Shown here: one piece after another, positions 50,801 through 61,520 of the stretch
Layout: each line of letters begins with the position of its first letter
Position numbering within the stretch: position 1 is the stretch's first letter
Source of the DNA: Bilabrum cf. latius
Taxonomy: Eukaryota; Bigyra: Bicosoecida; Bigyra; Bicosoecida
Length of the DNA stretch: 64,000 nt
Assembly: GCA_965178125.1 (NCBI GenBank)
Contig: OZ237768.1
Span: forward strand, 186,001 to 250,000
Direction: 5' to 3'
Position numbers and translations under genes: made by a program
Notes under the pieces: model-generated
Seen by the model: only the letters and a program-made list of their open reading frames with translations
What the model was told of the DNA's origin: nothing
The model's database searches: none

Positions 50801-51833
50801 CGGCGGTGCAAGAGGCTCGTATCTTGCTAGCGAGTCGGCTCAGCACGCCCGGTCGCTGCCCGGTTCCTCGCTGAAGGGCAGGAGGCAGCATTCCAACTCT
50901 GCCATCGATGTTCGCCGCGGTACCGGCGTGGATGGGTCTGGGGTCCCGCCCAGAGCCGTCCGTTTCGAAGGGGGCTTCAGCCCGGGGCGAGGCCGTTCTG
51001 AGAGGCCGGGCGGGTTAACTCCGAGGGGTCGAATGAGGGGCGTCTCGGAGGATGTGCCGTATGCGAAGGGAGACCCGTCTGCCGGCCTTGCCGGGGTGAT
51101 TGGCGCGCTTGAGGAGAGCATGGGCTTTGGAAATGACGAGGGTGATGATGACTATGACGAGCTGCGGGACGAGAGTGGTGGCGGCGGCGCGGGCGGGCGT
51201 GCCGGCATGCGACTATCTACCGTGCATGATGAGGAGGAGGAGGACGAGGAGGAGGACGAGGACGAGGCTGAGTCAACAGCGCGGGACCGCGGAAGTGCAC
51301 ACGCAGCCGAGAGCCGAGCGGCCGTCGGAGCACCCGGCAGGGATGCATTACACGGTGGTTCTGTATCGCATGGTATCATGAGACAAGGTGGTCAAGCGCC
51401 AGGCCGCGAACGGCAGCACCTTTCGCAGGATGGGCACAGTGCCGGTGCAACAACTCGGGGTGGCGATGCTCGCCGTCCTGATGGGACAGGCCCCCCTGGT
51501 GCCAGTAGCAGGGCTGATTCCTCCCTTCTGACTCAAGCCATTCAGAAGCAGGAGCAGCGGCGGCAGCAGCAGCTACAGCCGTCGCACCAGGCGCATGGAT
51601 CAGGGTCGGGCCATGACTACACTGCGGATGGTGACCCGGCAGTCCCACAGTCGCTCCGTGAGGGCCATGCGGCCTTTGGGGGGACATCTTGGGGGGGCGG
51701 CAGCGAGTTGCTGGGGGGCGGTGGTGGGGACGGTGAGGACGCGGTAGGCTCGCTGCTAGGCGGGAACGTGGGGGATGGGGACGTGCTTGGCGGTACAAGG
51801 TCGGGGAGGGGAGAGTGGAGCGACTCGGACTGA
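29856..51833 (+). CDS. RPTOR: Giant Raptor (TORC1 scaffold subunit), 7325 residues, single exon
   Basis: Raptor recruits substrates to the TOR kinase in TORC1. One frame runs 21,978 bases from ATG 29856 to TGA 51831-51833, with 25 TAGs read as Gln and no TAA or TGA. An in-frame TGA at 29823 fixes the start. The caspase-like RNC domain (about residues 312-1100) shows VVVCLNAGTDPPD, DPTPDHVKALCTQLR, RGTPRPTTRGELWAFD and LPADLFTTCLTCPL. HEAT-type repeats follow, with DLGPWAVEEAVQAG near 35260 and VEVREAAMLALAAAASLG near 37180. The WD40 propeller occupies about 47478 and 48420-49740: HHLQFAPAGNLIAASDGKD, DVIRAWDAN, GHGNGAIRVVDRR, LKGKICVWDIRMG, YHEGFTGNR. Human and plant Raptors are about 1340 residues; the excess is low-complexity insertions, chiefly about 2600 residues between HEAT and WD40. 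The residues around the canonical GHG of RNC differ (HVCGRGTPRP). The family assignment is firm. Confidence 0.95.
30570..30611 (+). repeat. CAG repeat, polyglutamine tract
   Basis: Seven CAG, one CTG and six CAG codons encode (Gln)7-Leu-(Gln)6 in the N-terminal extension of the Raptor protein. TAG codons occur in the same Gln-rich neighbourhood (30744, 30750). Confidence 0.95.
51231..51272 (+). repeat. GAG/GAC-rich acidic repeat at the Raptor C-terminus
   Basis: A run of GAG and GAC codons encodes about 14 consecutive Glu/Asp residues in the disordered tail after the WD40 domain. Confidence 0.85.
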
Positions 51834-51993
51834 GTGCGTTGTAGATCTATTGAGGTGGATGATGTCGCACGAATGAAAATACAACGATACTTGTATATGG
51901 AGTAGCTATCGCGGTGATATGCCTGCGAATACCAGCCAGCCCCTCACCAAATTTCCTCATCGTGTGGACATAACCAGTCTCGGCCTATCCAGA

Positions 51994-52779
51994 TCACAGC
52001 ACGAGCCCGCAGTATTCCGACGACCTGTACTTCTTCTTGAGCCCCTTCCACTGCACCAGCACGCGATCAGCGACCGTGTAGTACAGTATCTTCCCTGTCA
52101 TGCTCAGGTCGGCCACCCGAGCCGCGCTCTCTACAAACACAATGCCTGTGTTGCTCACACCCACCAGTCGAGCGAGCCAAGCAGCAAAGGCCAGGGGCAC
52201 GCATGTGCCTGGCCCATTCAACAGAAGCAACGCCGGTCTGTGGTAAAATACAATTCCAATGGAGTAAATCGTGGCATACGCGGTCATTGCTGCCGATGTG
52301 ATCCAGCTCTGGCCCACTTCCCTGCTACGAGGCACCACGGCCCAGCTTGCTGCCGGCTCCTTCTCAGCGCTCTTTGTGGACGATTTACCCTTCGTTCGCC
52401 TGCTGCTTCCTTTTCTTCGAGACTTTGATGGCACAGGATCAGACAGCACAGCTTTCCCAATTGGTCCGGAAGGTTCGAGCCTAGCCGCAGCAAGCACCTG
52501 TCCATGTGATGTAGAGTCGGTATCAGCATGGACCAGCACAATGCGCGCAAAATCATTCACGAGTCGATCACTCGATAAGATGGATATCATCTCTGCTGTA
52601 TGCCCGCCCGAACCGAGCACGCTCATCAGTGTGCCGGGTGATTTGGTGCCTACCGTAATTGGAGGCTTCCTTCCAAAACCTACCAGCCTACGGGGTAAAG
52701 AGAAGACAAACCGAAGTGCAACTCCAACACCAACAAGAAATGCTAGCATTCCCATGAAAACGCTGAGAAGAGGGTCCAT
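51994..52779 (-). CDS. ALG14: ALG14, membrane anchor of the UDP-GlcNAc transferase for dolichol-linked glycans
   Basis: With ALG13, ALG14 adds the second GlcNAc to dolichol-PP-GlcNAc on the cytosolic face of the ER. The model is 261 residues, TGA at 51994-51996, with no TAG codon. An N-terminal hydrophobic helix (LLSVFMGMLAFLVGVGVAL) is followed by SVLGSGGHTAEMISIL, HADTDSTSHGQ, VPRSREVGQSW, LLLNGPGTCVPLAFAAWL, VFVESAARVADLSMTGKIL and VQWKGLKKKYRSSEYCGLVL, all in family order. A Lys/Ser-rich stretch of about 30 residues before VPRSREVG is an insertion. I chose the Met just before the membrane helix. In-frame Mets at 52845 and 52884 would crowd the divergent RPF1 gene starting at 52893. No introns are needed. 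Confidence 0.93.
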   Translation of the reverse strand: MDPLLSVFMGMLAFLVGVGVALRFVFSLPRRLVGFGRKPPITVGTKSPGTLMSVLGSGGHTAEMISILSSDRLVNDFARIVLVHADTDSTSHGQVLAAARLEPSGPIGKAVLSDPVPSKSRRKGSSRRTKGKSSTKSAEKEPAASWAVVPRSREVGQSWITSAAMTAYATIYSIGIVFYHRPALLLLNGPGTCVPLAFAAWLARLVGVSNTGIVFVESAARVADLSMTGKILYYTVADRVLVQWKGLKKKYRSSEYCGLVL

Positions 52780-52892
52780 ATCTTTTTCAAAACGCGCCCA
52801 AGTAGCGATGGACTGGAGTTGCTCTTGCGGGGGCAGCGCGCTCATCACATGCCAACCAACAAGAAAAATGTTGCTTTGGGCCATATAGCACC

Positions 52893-53855
52893 ATGTCCAG
52901 CAAGCCGAAGATGGCAAAGTCGAAAGGGAAAGTTCGTGTGGGAATGCCTAAGGCAGACTTGTCGCGGATTAGGAATAAAGTCAAACGAAGCTAGGTTCTG
53001 GCTCAGCGCCAGGGTGCTGTCAAAAAGGAACGAACAGAGTTGAGAAGGAAGCGCAAAAGAGAGGAGTCAGAGGCAGTAGCTAGGGGGGAGCATGTTGTCA
53101 AACGAAGAACCTTGACGATTGATGACATGAGGGTTGCTGACGATACCTTCGTAGCTGCAGACGACGAGGAGGTGAATGCCGACGAAGCAACAGACGAGTT
53201 TGCGAGGTATTTCTCCGGAGAGAAGAAACCCAACATAATATTGACGACCAAGATGCGGCCAAGTCGCCACCTATTTCCGTTTGTGAGCGAGTTGCTGCAG
53301 CTACTGCCTGGTTCTAGGTTCTTCAATAGGCACAGGCACCCGCTGAAGAAGATATGCGAATGGGGAGGCAAGCGGGATTTCACGCACGTAGTCGTAGTTG
53401 GGGAGCATAACAAGAAGCCAAGCTCTTTGCTGGTGGTTCACTTGCCCGAGGGACCCACTGCCTTCTTTCGGCTCACGAGCGAGCAGTTGGGCCGAGAGAT
53501 CCACGGGCATGGAGTGGGTACCGACCACAAGCCGGAGCTGATCCTGCAGAGGTTCAACACTCGATTGGGACACAGGTTCGGCCGTTTGCTGGGCTCGCTG
53601 TTTCCCCATGACCCGGACTTCATCGGCCGCCAGGTAGTGACATTGCACAACCAGAGGGACTTCATCTTCGTCCGCAGGCACAGGTACATTTTCACAGAGG
53701 ACGGGAAGAAGGCCAGGCTGCAGGAACTGGGGCCTAGGTTTACCATCAAGCCGCAGTGGCTGCTGGCGGGCTCCTTTGACCTGAGGTTTGGCGAGTTCGA
53801 GTGGTTTTTCAAGAGGCACGACATGGAGACGTCGAGGAGGAAGTTCTTCTTGTGA
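52893..53855 (+). CDS. RPF1: Ribosome production factor 1 (Brix-domain 60S assembly factor)
   Basis: A nucleolar Brix-domain protein needed for pre-rRNA processing and 60S maturation. It has 320 residues, TGA at 53853-53855. One TAG (52992-52994) lies between the basic N-terminus (LSRIRNKVKRS) and the rest. The start at 52893 is in frame with the Brix domain only if that TAG is sense. Family signatures include VNADEATDEFARYF, NIILTTKMRPSRHLFPFV, DFTHVVVVGEH, HLPEGPTAFFRLTS, NTRLGHRFGRLLGSLFPHDP, GRQVVTLHNQRDFIFVRRHR, LQELGPRFTIKPQWL and the C-terminal METSRRKFFL. The length matches the family (about 300-350). It is divergent from ALG14. Confidence 0.96.
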
Positions 53856-53951
53856 GGATGATTGTGTAAACAGATTGGCCTAGATCTACCTGCCACAAAG
53901 TTCCAGTCATTGAAGTTATGCATTTGCGAAGGATGGAACTGGTCCAATCAT

Positions 53952-54983
53952 TCACTCGACCCTGTTGCCCGCGCTCCCAGCCTCGCCCTACCCGCCTCTG
54001 TGACCCTCCTGGTCCTGCTCGTCCTCGAAGGTGAACGTGGACCTGCCGTCCACTCTCATCGTGGCAGCACCCCCTTCCCCGTCCATACCCCCCGTTAGGG
54101 GACCACCACTCTCTGGTACCTCTGACCCCGTTCCTGCCGACCCGATCGACCGCGTGGTTGTCACGGCAGGCACCCGGCCTCCCTCTGCCCCCGAATCCTC
54201 GCCCGCGCCTCGACCTCCGCCTCCCCTCGGGGTCTGAGTGTCGATCCCACCGGGCAGCTGTCCTGCTGATGAATGGCCGCCGCTAAGCGGTAAGGACGCT
54301 TGCACAGTGCTTGGCACCTCGCCCGCCGTGGCCTTTGCTCCAGCTGCGATGGTGCTGCCAGCAGATGCCTTCGGGCTCGGCAGGCTGGCTTCTGCTCGGC
54401 TCCTCGCGAGGACCCACTTGCAGCCGCAAAACGTACCGTCTACTGCTTGATCCAACACGTTACTTGCAAATTCAGAAGCTCGTTTCTTACGCGAGCTGCC
54501 TTCTAGTGTCGCAAGGCGTGCCGACAAAGCCCGCATTGCTGCCCTCGCGCTTGGTTCACCAGAGGATCCACGAGACTGAAACACAAGAGATGCCCTGACA
54601 CCTTCGTGCTTGCCCACTACGACATGCTCGCAGGGATGCGCCACAAAAGCAGCTGTTCCGGACGCTTCGGCTTGTGCAGTGCTGGATTCGGTTTCGCTCA
54701 CTGTTGGGAGGGAAATGCGGCCCTCAGCAACAGGTAATTTCGGAGGCACAGAGCCAGTATCGACGGGGACAGAGTCCCCAACAATGGCGCTCTCAAAGGA
54801 ACCTGCAGACAAGGTCTCAGCAAGCTGCAGCATTGCCTCTGAGACTCTCGTGACCATTTCAGCGGAATGGGAGGCCGGTGGATCTTCGTCCCTCCATGAC
54901 CAATCAAGAATGGGAACAGTCTAGTCAACCGATGTCACTGCTGAATCATCAATGACAAGTCGGAGGGGTGCAACCATATCCAT
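53952..54983 (-). CDS. Unrecognised protein, 343 residues
   Basis: Not recognised. The frame from ATG 54983 to TGA 53952-53954 has TAG at 54923-54921 and 53990-53988, read as Gln. The N-terminal ~60 residues look ordered (APLRLVIDDSAVTSVDQTVP, ILDWSWRDEDPP, MLQLAETLSAGS), and a second ordered patch holds HPCEHVVVGKHEGVRASLVF, AMRALSARLATLEG and DQAVDGTFCGCKWVLARS. The C-terminal third is Gly/Ser/Pro-rich and ends with an acidic patch (TFTFEDEQDQEG). It is convergent with RPF1 (97 bases between stops) and divergent from the RELCH homologue (126 bases between starts). The codon pattern and TAG use match its neighbours. No membrane segment or signal peptide is seen. Confidence 0.7.
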
Positions 54984-55109
54984 GGCACACGGTCCGGCGC
55001 CTGGTTTGCCCAGCAGTAATCCCCTTCATAAACCACACTCAACAATGCTCCATAATTCAGTTTATTTCGCAAAAGGATTTCGTGTCACTGTGGTACGACT
55101 TGGGTCGCC

Positions 55110-58100
55110 ATGGATGGTGATGGTTTATATGATGATATTGACTAGATTCTAGGCCATGCCGCGGAGGGCCAGGACATATCTTCCAACGATCTTGAGCTGA
55201 CTGGAGCAGATCCCACTTACGACGCTGGTTCAGCGACGCAGTCAAGGCGATCCAAGGTATGAATGGCAGACTATACCACGCCCACACATATTATCATACT
55301 TTGTTCAGTTCGGATTGTGTTCTTCCTGATACTTGCAATGCCCGCAGCAACGACGCCAAGAGGCTGCAGAGCAAGCTGCGGGTTTCCTGCTACAAGAGGG
55401 TATGCTACTTTCTGCTCTCGAGCTGCACTAGGAGATCCGAGAGCAAGCTGGTCCAGATGCGCTAGAGATTATTCCGGCACTGAGCGACGTGTTTGACAAT
55501 GACGACCAGCTCGTGCAGCTCAGCCAGCAGGCTGATGCTGCAGAGGCTGCGGCGGAGCGGCAACTGCTCGAATCCGTTGCAAGCGGTGGACAGCATCCCG
55601 ACCTCCTTGCCGTCGCTAAAGTCAAATCGCCGTTCTCGAGCGGTGGACTGGAATCCTCTCTTGAATCTCGCCAGCAGCGGATCGCTCTGCTCGAGTACAA
55701 GCTTAGGGCAGCCGAGCGAGACAAGAAGCGCCTGCAGAAACGATTGCAAGCGTGAGACTATTTTTCTGTATCGAGCTTGTAAAGTGGGAGGCGCTGTGTA
55801 CCATGCGCCATTCGTTGCTCGGCCCAACAGAACCTCACCTCCACCCTACCCGCCTCACCCGCAGATCGGAGCGAGCAGCATCCCAATCCCGAGCAAGTGC
55901 CCCGCAGCACGCTCAATCAGCTGCAGCGCAGGGCATGTCCAAAGGAGCTCCTTCAAACGAGCCGTCTTCTGCGGCGTCCACTTCTTCGTCGCAACCAGCC
56001 CCCGAGGCAGCGCCCCCCCCCACTGGTCCCCCCTCTGGGGACGAGCAGAGGGCCCTGGACCAGCTGGTGCACTCGTATCTAGTAGGTAGCGGCAGGGAGC
56101 TTGCCGCGGCATCCTTTGTGGATGAGGCGGGGGTCCGTCCGTTGCCTGCAGGCGGGGTGGGGGCAGAGGAGGGTGGGGGATCCTCGGGAGGCCGGGCGGG
56201 TGACTTGTCGCCTGCCGCTGCCGCCATGCAGCAGGCGTGCAGGGCCGGACTGGTCGCGGTTTTTAGAGGGGCCGTGAAGCCGTCGGAGGAAGCCGCGCGC
56301 GCTGCAGCCGAGGCTGGGTCGATGAAGCAGGAGCTGGAGCAGCTCAGGAGGCGAGTGCAGAGGGCAGAGCAGCTGGCGGAGGCCGCGGCAGAGGAGAGGA
56401 GGACGTGGACCGACAGGCAGCACCGCGCCGTGGAGGACGCGGCGGCCAGGGCAACCGCGGAGACGCGCAAGAAGACCCAGCGCTCCATCCTGGAGAAGAT
56501 CAGGAGCGAGGGACTCAAGTCCGTCGGCCTGAGTGCAGCTGACGTGCCAGACGCAGAGCCCGCTGAGGACCTGGGCGGGGCGGGCGGTGGGTCTGGGACT
56601 GGGACCAGGCTGCAAGATCTAGCACTGGTGGAATCGTTCGAGGCAGATGGGCTGCTCGTGGGCACAGACGCCATCGTGCGCGCAGCCGACGGCGGGGCCT
56701 CGCGGCGCAGGCAGCGCTTGCGGCGGCGAAGGTCGTCAGGAGGAGACGAAGACGAGTTTGAGCTTCAGGGCTAGGGAACAGGGGTACACGGGAGCACGGT
56801 GTCCGCTGCCATGCGCATCGTGCGACTCCTTGCATCCACGGTCCCCGAGCTGTCCAAGCACGTTGTCACCAGGCACAGAGCGCTGCTCTTCCCACTGTAT
56901 GCCGCCACTGCCGCCGCGCACCCATCCGCCTCTGATCGGCGCGCGCTCGTAAGCGGGCTGCTGACCTCGGTGAAGAGACCCAGGCCGCACGAGCGCGCGG
57001 GCATTCTGAGGCAGCTGTCCTCGCTGGCGCGCGCAAGCACCAAGGCCAGGACGCCCGCGTCTGCCTCGGCTGCGGCGAGCGCTGCTGGCCCAGGCGCATC
57101 TTCAGGATCGGGTGGCTCGTCTGTCCGCTCTTCACAAACTTCGACTCACGGTCGGGATCAGATCGATCTCCAGTCCGACATATTGCCGCAAGTGCTCGCC
57201 AGCACGTCTATGGGGACGAGGGAGCGACGTGCCGTGGCGGCGCAGGGGTGCGGGGTGCTCGCCGTGCACGTGGGGGCGCGGAGCTGCGACCCTCTGCTGG
57301 CCACTTTGGCCATGCTGGCGGATGACAAGTCGGGAGTGGTGCGGCGGGCGGTTGTGCGCGGAGCCGCGTGCATGGCCAGGTGTTTGCTAGAGAAGGACGA
57401 GAAGGTGCAGGACGCGCTCAGGGCCATCGAGGCGAAGGAAGGCGGGGTCAAAATCAATTCTGACGAAGCCAAGGAAGAGGAAGAGGAACCTGAGAAGACA
57501 GACGGGGAGAAGGATGCGGAAGGAAGCACGGGCAAGACAGAAGCAGACGGTCCAACCACAGGAGAAGACTCAGATGCTGGTGCAGGTGCAGATACAGGAG
57601 GTGCAGGTGCAGATACAGGAGGTGCAGATGCAGAGGAGAGCAAAGAGGCCGAAGAGGAAGAAGAAGAGTACGGGGGCATGTCGGCGGCAGAGGCCCGCGC
57701 AGAGCAGCAGGCCATCGCGCGGCAGTTCCAGGAGCTCGGCGATCTGCTGTGGAAGTTTCTCTCTGGGGAGGCGGACGGCAGCGCGAATCCGGCGATGCTG
57801 GCGGATGGGTAGGGCATTGGGCTGCCTGGGGTGGGGAGCAGCGGCGCGGACGGGGCTGAAGAGGGTGAGGACGAGCCTGACGATGACCTCAGGGAGGAGC
57901 AGGCCATCGACGCGGCTGTCAAAGGTGCCAGCGCGGCGGTGGGTTGGGCCACCGCGCAAGCAGTGCATGCGGGCGAGGAGGCGGCAAGGCTGGTGGCGAA
58001 TGGGCCGGTGGTGGCTGGGCTGCAAGGGAGCAAAGGCGCGGGCATGGTAGGAAGCAGGGCCGGCCGCAGCCCCGCCGCCTCCTCCCAGGAGCTCCAGTCG

Positions 58101-61100
58101 AGCATGCGGCCTTCTGTGCTTGCGGCGGAGCAGTTGCTCCCAGCCATGCTTGCCTGGGCGCACAGGAGAGGTGCCATGTGGCACTCGCAGGGTGTTCTCG
58201 CCACGCTCGTCTCCCACATCGAGGACGCTGCACGAGTGGCCTGCGCCGACGGGGGCGGCTCGTTGGGTGCTGGCGCCGTGGGCCGGGACGGCAGTGCCGG
58301 TCGATCCAGAGCCTCCACTGCCGCGTCTGAGATGGACGGCGAGACGGCCGAGCAGGCCAGCGGGCACGCTCAGCTGCTGCTCGGGGCACTCTCCACTGCA
58401 TTCGGGCCCGTCAGGCGGTACGTGCTCCTCGGTGGGTTCCGTGCGGCAGCAGTGGTGCGAGATGTGGGTGATGTCGGGGATGAGTCCGGAGCGGGCACGC
58501 CTGGAGTCACGGACGATGCCGGCAAGTTCGAGTACTTTCTGTCGAAGGAGCGTCCCCCAGACGACGTGGCTCTGGCGCTGCTGCCGACCGCGGGAGACCT
58601 GGGTCCGCAGGAGCGCCTCAAGTACATCAAGGCGCGAGCGGGTGCCATGGCGGACAGCCTTGCGTGCCTGCTGCGAGGCACGGCGGTGCTGTGGAGACGC
58701 GAGAGGGGCGCCGATGGCGCGCTCTGGAGACCGGCTAGGTCCAGCGGTGAGCTTCGGCGATGGGGCGTAACGGTTCAGTGGCCCAGCTTGCGGTGGATGG
58801 TAAGGAGGGTGGTGTGTCCGCTGCTGCGGGTGGCATCTGTGGTGCCCAACGCGACCACGTCGCACCGTGCACTGCGAGAGGCGATGGCGGGCACATTCCG
58901 GTGTCTCGCTGACTCGTTCGGCACCTCTTTCACAGCGAGGGCCGTCCTGCCCGTAGTGGCTGCCTCGCTTGGTCTCCCTGTGGAGAGGGTCGGTGCCAGT
59001 GCAGCGAGTGGGAGCGGGCGCCGCGCGGCCAGCGGAAGCGGCGTGGCCCCGACCGAGGCCGCGGACGTGTCGTGGGCTCTCATGCACCACGTGCTGCTAG
59101 CTGGGAGCGAGGAGGCCGGCGGCGGCGGCAGCGGCGGTGCTGGTGTTGGTGCTAGTGGAGAGGGGCAGGGCAGGAGCAGTGCGCCGGATTTGGCGCTGGA
59201 CGAGACGCCTAGCGGAGCGCTGGGCAAGGCGCATTTCGGCGGGGGTCACGGGGTCTTTGGCCTGGGGCAGGTAGACGCAGTAGGTGTCCAGTCAGCCGAC
59301 CGCGTGGCGGGCTCGGATGGCCCTGGGTGGCCGTCTGCCCTCCCCGAGTGCGCGTGGATGCGCAAGGCAGGGGCTAGGCCCAAGCGGTCCGGCAGACCCT
59401 CGACCTCAGCGGCCGGTGGTGCTGCGGCTGATTCCTCCGTGCCTCCTCTCGGCGAGGAGTCCATGGGCGGGGCATGGCACGCCGACGCGCTGCTTCCCGT
59501 GCTGGGAGGTGGCATCCTCGCCGCGCCCTGCCTGCCCAAATCGATGCAGCAACAGGTGGTGCGCGAGCTGCTGGTGCGCCTCGCGATGGAGAAGGAGGGC
59601 TGGACGAGGTCGCAGCTGCCAAGGGTGGAGGACTGCATCGCGAGGATCTGCGCCCCGGTGGCCGTGCTGTGGGACCAGCTGCAGGACGGCGACAGAGAGG
59701 ACAAGCAGGGGGACTAGAGCGCGGATGGGAAGACTGGCAGCGGCAAATAGAAAGGAAGCGGCGGGACAGCTTCCGCCGGGGACGACGAGCCGCAGCGGAT
59801 GGCACTGGCCGCAGCTGCGTCTGCCCAAATCGCCGGCATCGGTGTGCGAGTAGGCGGCGGGCTTGGCCTGAAGCGGTTCGGCGCTACTCCTCAGCTGATG
59901 GCACAGCCAGCCGCCAGAAAGGCCGCGCTGAGCGCGTGCAAGCGAGTGGCCACTCAGGTGCTGCAGCTGCTCCAGCGAGTGAGCACAAACAGGGACCCCA
60001 GCACTCGAAAGGTGGTCGCCTCGCTGCTCCACGGGCTCATCGCGGTCCTGCCCGCAGAGCTTCTGGTCAGCCACTATCTGCCCACGCTGGAAGGCCTGTG
60101 TGGGGAGACAGAGAAAGACGAGAGCGTGCGGCTGGCCGCCCTGCGAGCGCTGGGTGGAGCCTACAGCGCGGCTGCACCTGCAGTGGTGCTGGACCGCGTG
60201 GGCGCGTGCATGAGGGACCTGCTTGCCAGCGGGCCGGTGCGCGTGGTGGTGGAGGCTCTCCGCCTCATCATGCGGTCCGTGCCCGACGCAAGGCGGGACC
60301 TGCGCGACGGTTTCTTGCTCGACAGGCTTCTTGAGGTCTCGAGGGGCGTGGCGGAGGCAAGCAGGGCAGGCCGGGAGGCCATGGAGCAGATATGCGGTGC
60401 CATCGGCGATGACGATGGCAGGCAGGACGACGTGAGTCGGGCGGCGGAGGATGCCGCTGTCCAGGCCCGCGACGCAGCGGTGATGGCGGCGGAGCCGTGG
60501 AGCGGAGCCAAGTGGGAGGAGCTGGAGGAGGCAGCCATGGCTTGTCTCGAGGCCCTGCGCATGTACCAGACTGCAGTCGTGCGGGGTGACATGCCGGCTG
60601 AGTGCGTGGATCTGTGGAGACAGGCGGTCAAGTCGCTGCTGGACGAACCCGGCCTGCTGGACGCTGCCTATGGACAGGGGTACAGGGCACAGGTGCACGA
60701 GGCGCTGACTGGTGCAGGCGGCGGAGCAGCTGCAGGGCTTGATCAGGCGCCTGCCCTCAACGGCTCCAGTGGCAGTGCGGGTGCGAGTGCAAAGGCGCGC
60801 GGCCAGGGCATGGACGGCATGGCCGTGGGCATGAGTGGGTATGGCTCGACCGTGGGCACGCCGGCGACGGCTCCCAGGTCCACCGGTGGAGCAGCGCCAT
60901 CCACGGGCGGGCGGTCAGCGGGCGGGACACCCATTGTGGGCAGCGGTAGTAGTGGGGGCGATGGTGTGTCAGACTCTGGGCAGAAGCCGCCCGTGGCCCG
61001 GTCGCTGGCTGCATTCCTTGGAAAGCAGCCGCCTGCCGTCCAGGGCGGGGGGGTGAGTGGGGCTTCTGGCCTTCCCGCTGAGGACGGCGAGATGGGGGCT

Positions 61101-61211
61101 TCAGGTGGTGCCGAGGGGGCGCCAGGAGGCAAGAAGGGTTTCTTCTCTCGGCTCGGCAGCCGGATGTTTGGGAGGGGCGGCGATGGGGACTAGGCGAAGC
61201 CTGGCACATGA
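55110..61211 (+). CDS. RELCH: RELCH homologue (LisH, coiled coil, HEAT repeats)
   Basis: In animals RELCH links recycling endosomes (Rab11) to the trans-Golgi (OSBP) for cholesterol transfer. Exons 55110-55256, 55348-55751 and 55865-61211 give 1965 residues, TGA at 61209-61211. Seven TAGs are Gln. The N-terminal LisH reads GFLLQEGMLLSALELHQEIR, where the Gln in LHQE is TAG at 55429. A second LisH-like helix pair lies near 56060 (LDQLVHSYLVGSGRELAAAS), then a coiled coil (MKQELEQLRRRVQRAEQLAE). HEAT repeats follow from 56812: RIVRLLASTVPELSKHVV, LLTSVKRPRPHERAGILRQL, DLQSDILPQVLASTS, LLATLAMLADDKSGVVRRAV. Later HEAT blocks run to about 60650. Glu- and Gly-rich insertions enlarge it beyond the roughly 1200-residue animal protein. 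The match of order and motifs is convincing. Confidence 0.9.
55257..55347 (+). other. 91-nt intron 1 of the RELCH homologue
   Basis: Donor GTATGA at 55257, acceptor GCCCGCAG ending at 55347, phase 0. It joins the start exon (MDGDGLYDDIDQ...) to the LisH motif, and is visibly AT-richer than the exons. Confidence 0.85.
55752..55864 (+). other. 113-nt intron 2 of the RELCH homologue
   Basis: Donor GTGAGA at 55752, acceptor CTCACCCGCAG ending at 55864, phase 2 (GC|A). It contains an in-frame TGA if retained; splicing joins KKRLQKRLQA to SERAASQSRA. Confidence 0.88.
57579..57632 (+). repeat. 21-bp tandem repeat in the RELCH homologue
   Basis: Two exact 21-bp copies (57579-57599 and 57600-57620) and a partial third encode a GAGADTG-type repeat in an acidic linker. 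It is a short in-frame minisatellite. Confidence 0.9.
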
Positions 61212-61520
61212 CTGTGACCGTCTAGTCGTTCGTGAACCTGGTATGCGGTTATTTAGAATTCATGTCGTGCATATGAAAGTTGTGCCTCAAATACCGCTCT
61301 AGACAGGCAGTACGACAATCCATCAGTGTACCAGGTATATTCCGGGGCCCGTGGGCAAGTGCTCGGAAGGGGTAACTATTGCTTGACAAAGTGACACAAA
61401 CACCAAGTCTGTAGCTACGTAGACTACGGTCAATGAGTAATCGCCCATAAACAATCTCCTTTTTGATATTCTCAATCCAAATATCTACGCAGCAGCAAGA
61501 GCCTTCATGCTCTTGCAAAT
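61212..61520. other. 309-base gap between convergent genes
   Basis: I see no gene, RNA or repeat. It is AT-richer than the coding regions, and lies between the stops of the RELCH homologue and the minus-strand gene, so it is probably two 3'UTRs. Confidence 0.5.

Noticed and set aside
29856-51833. The Raptor region as ten or more separate genes
   Set aside because: All fragments share frame 0, are joined only by TAG, and the modules of one known protein appear in order from end to end.
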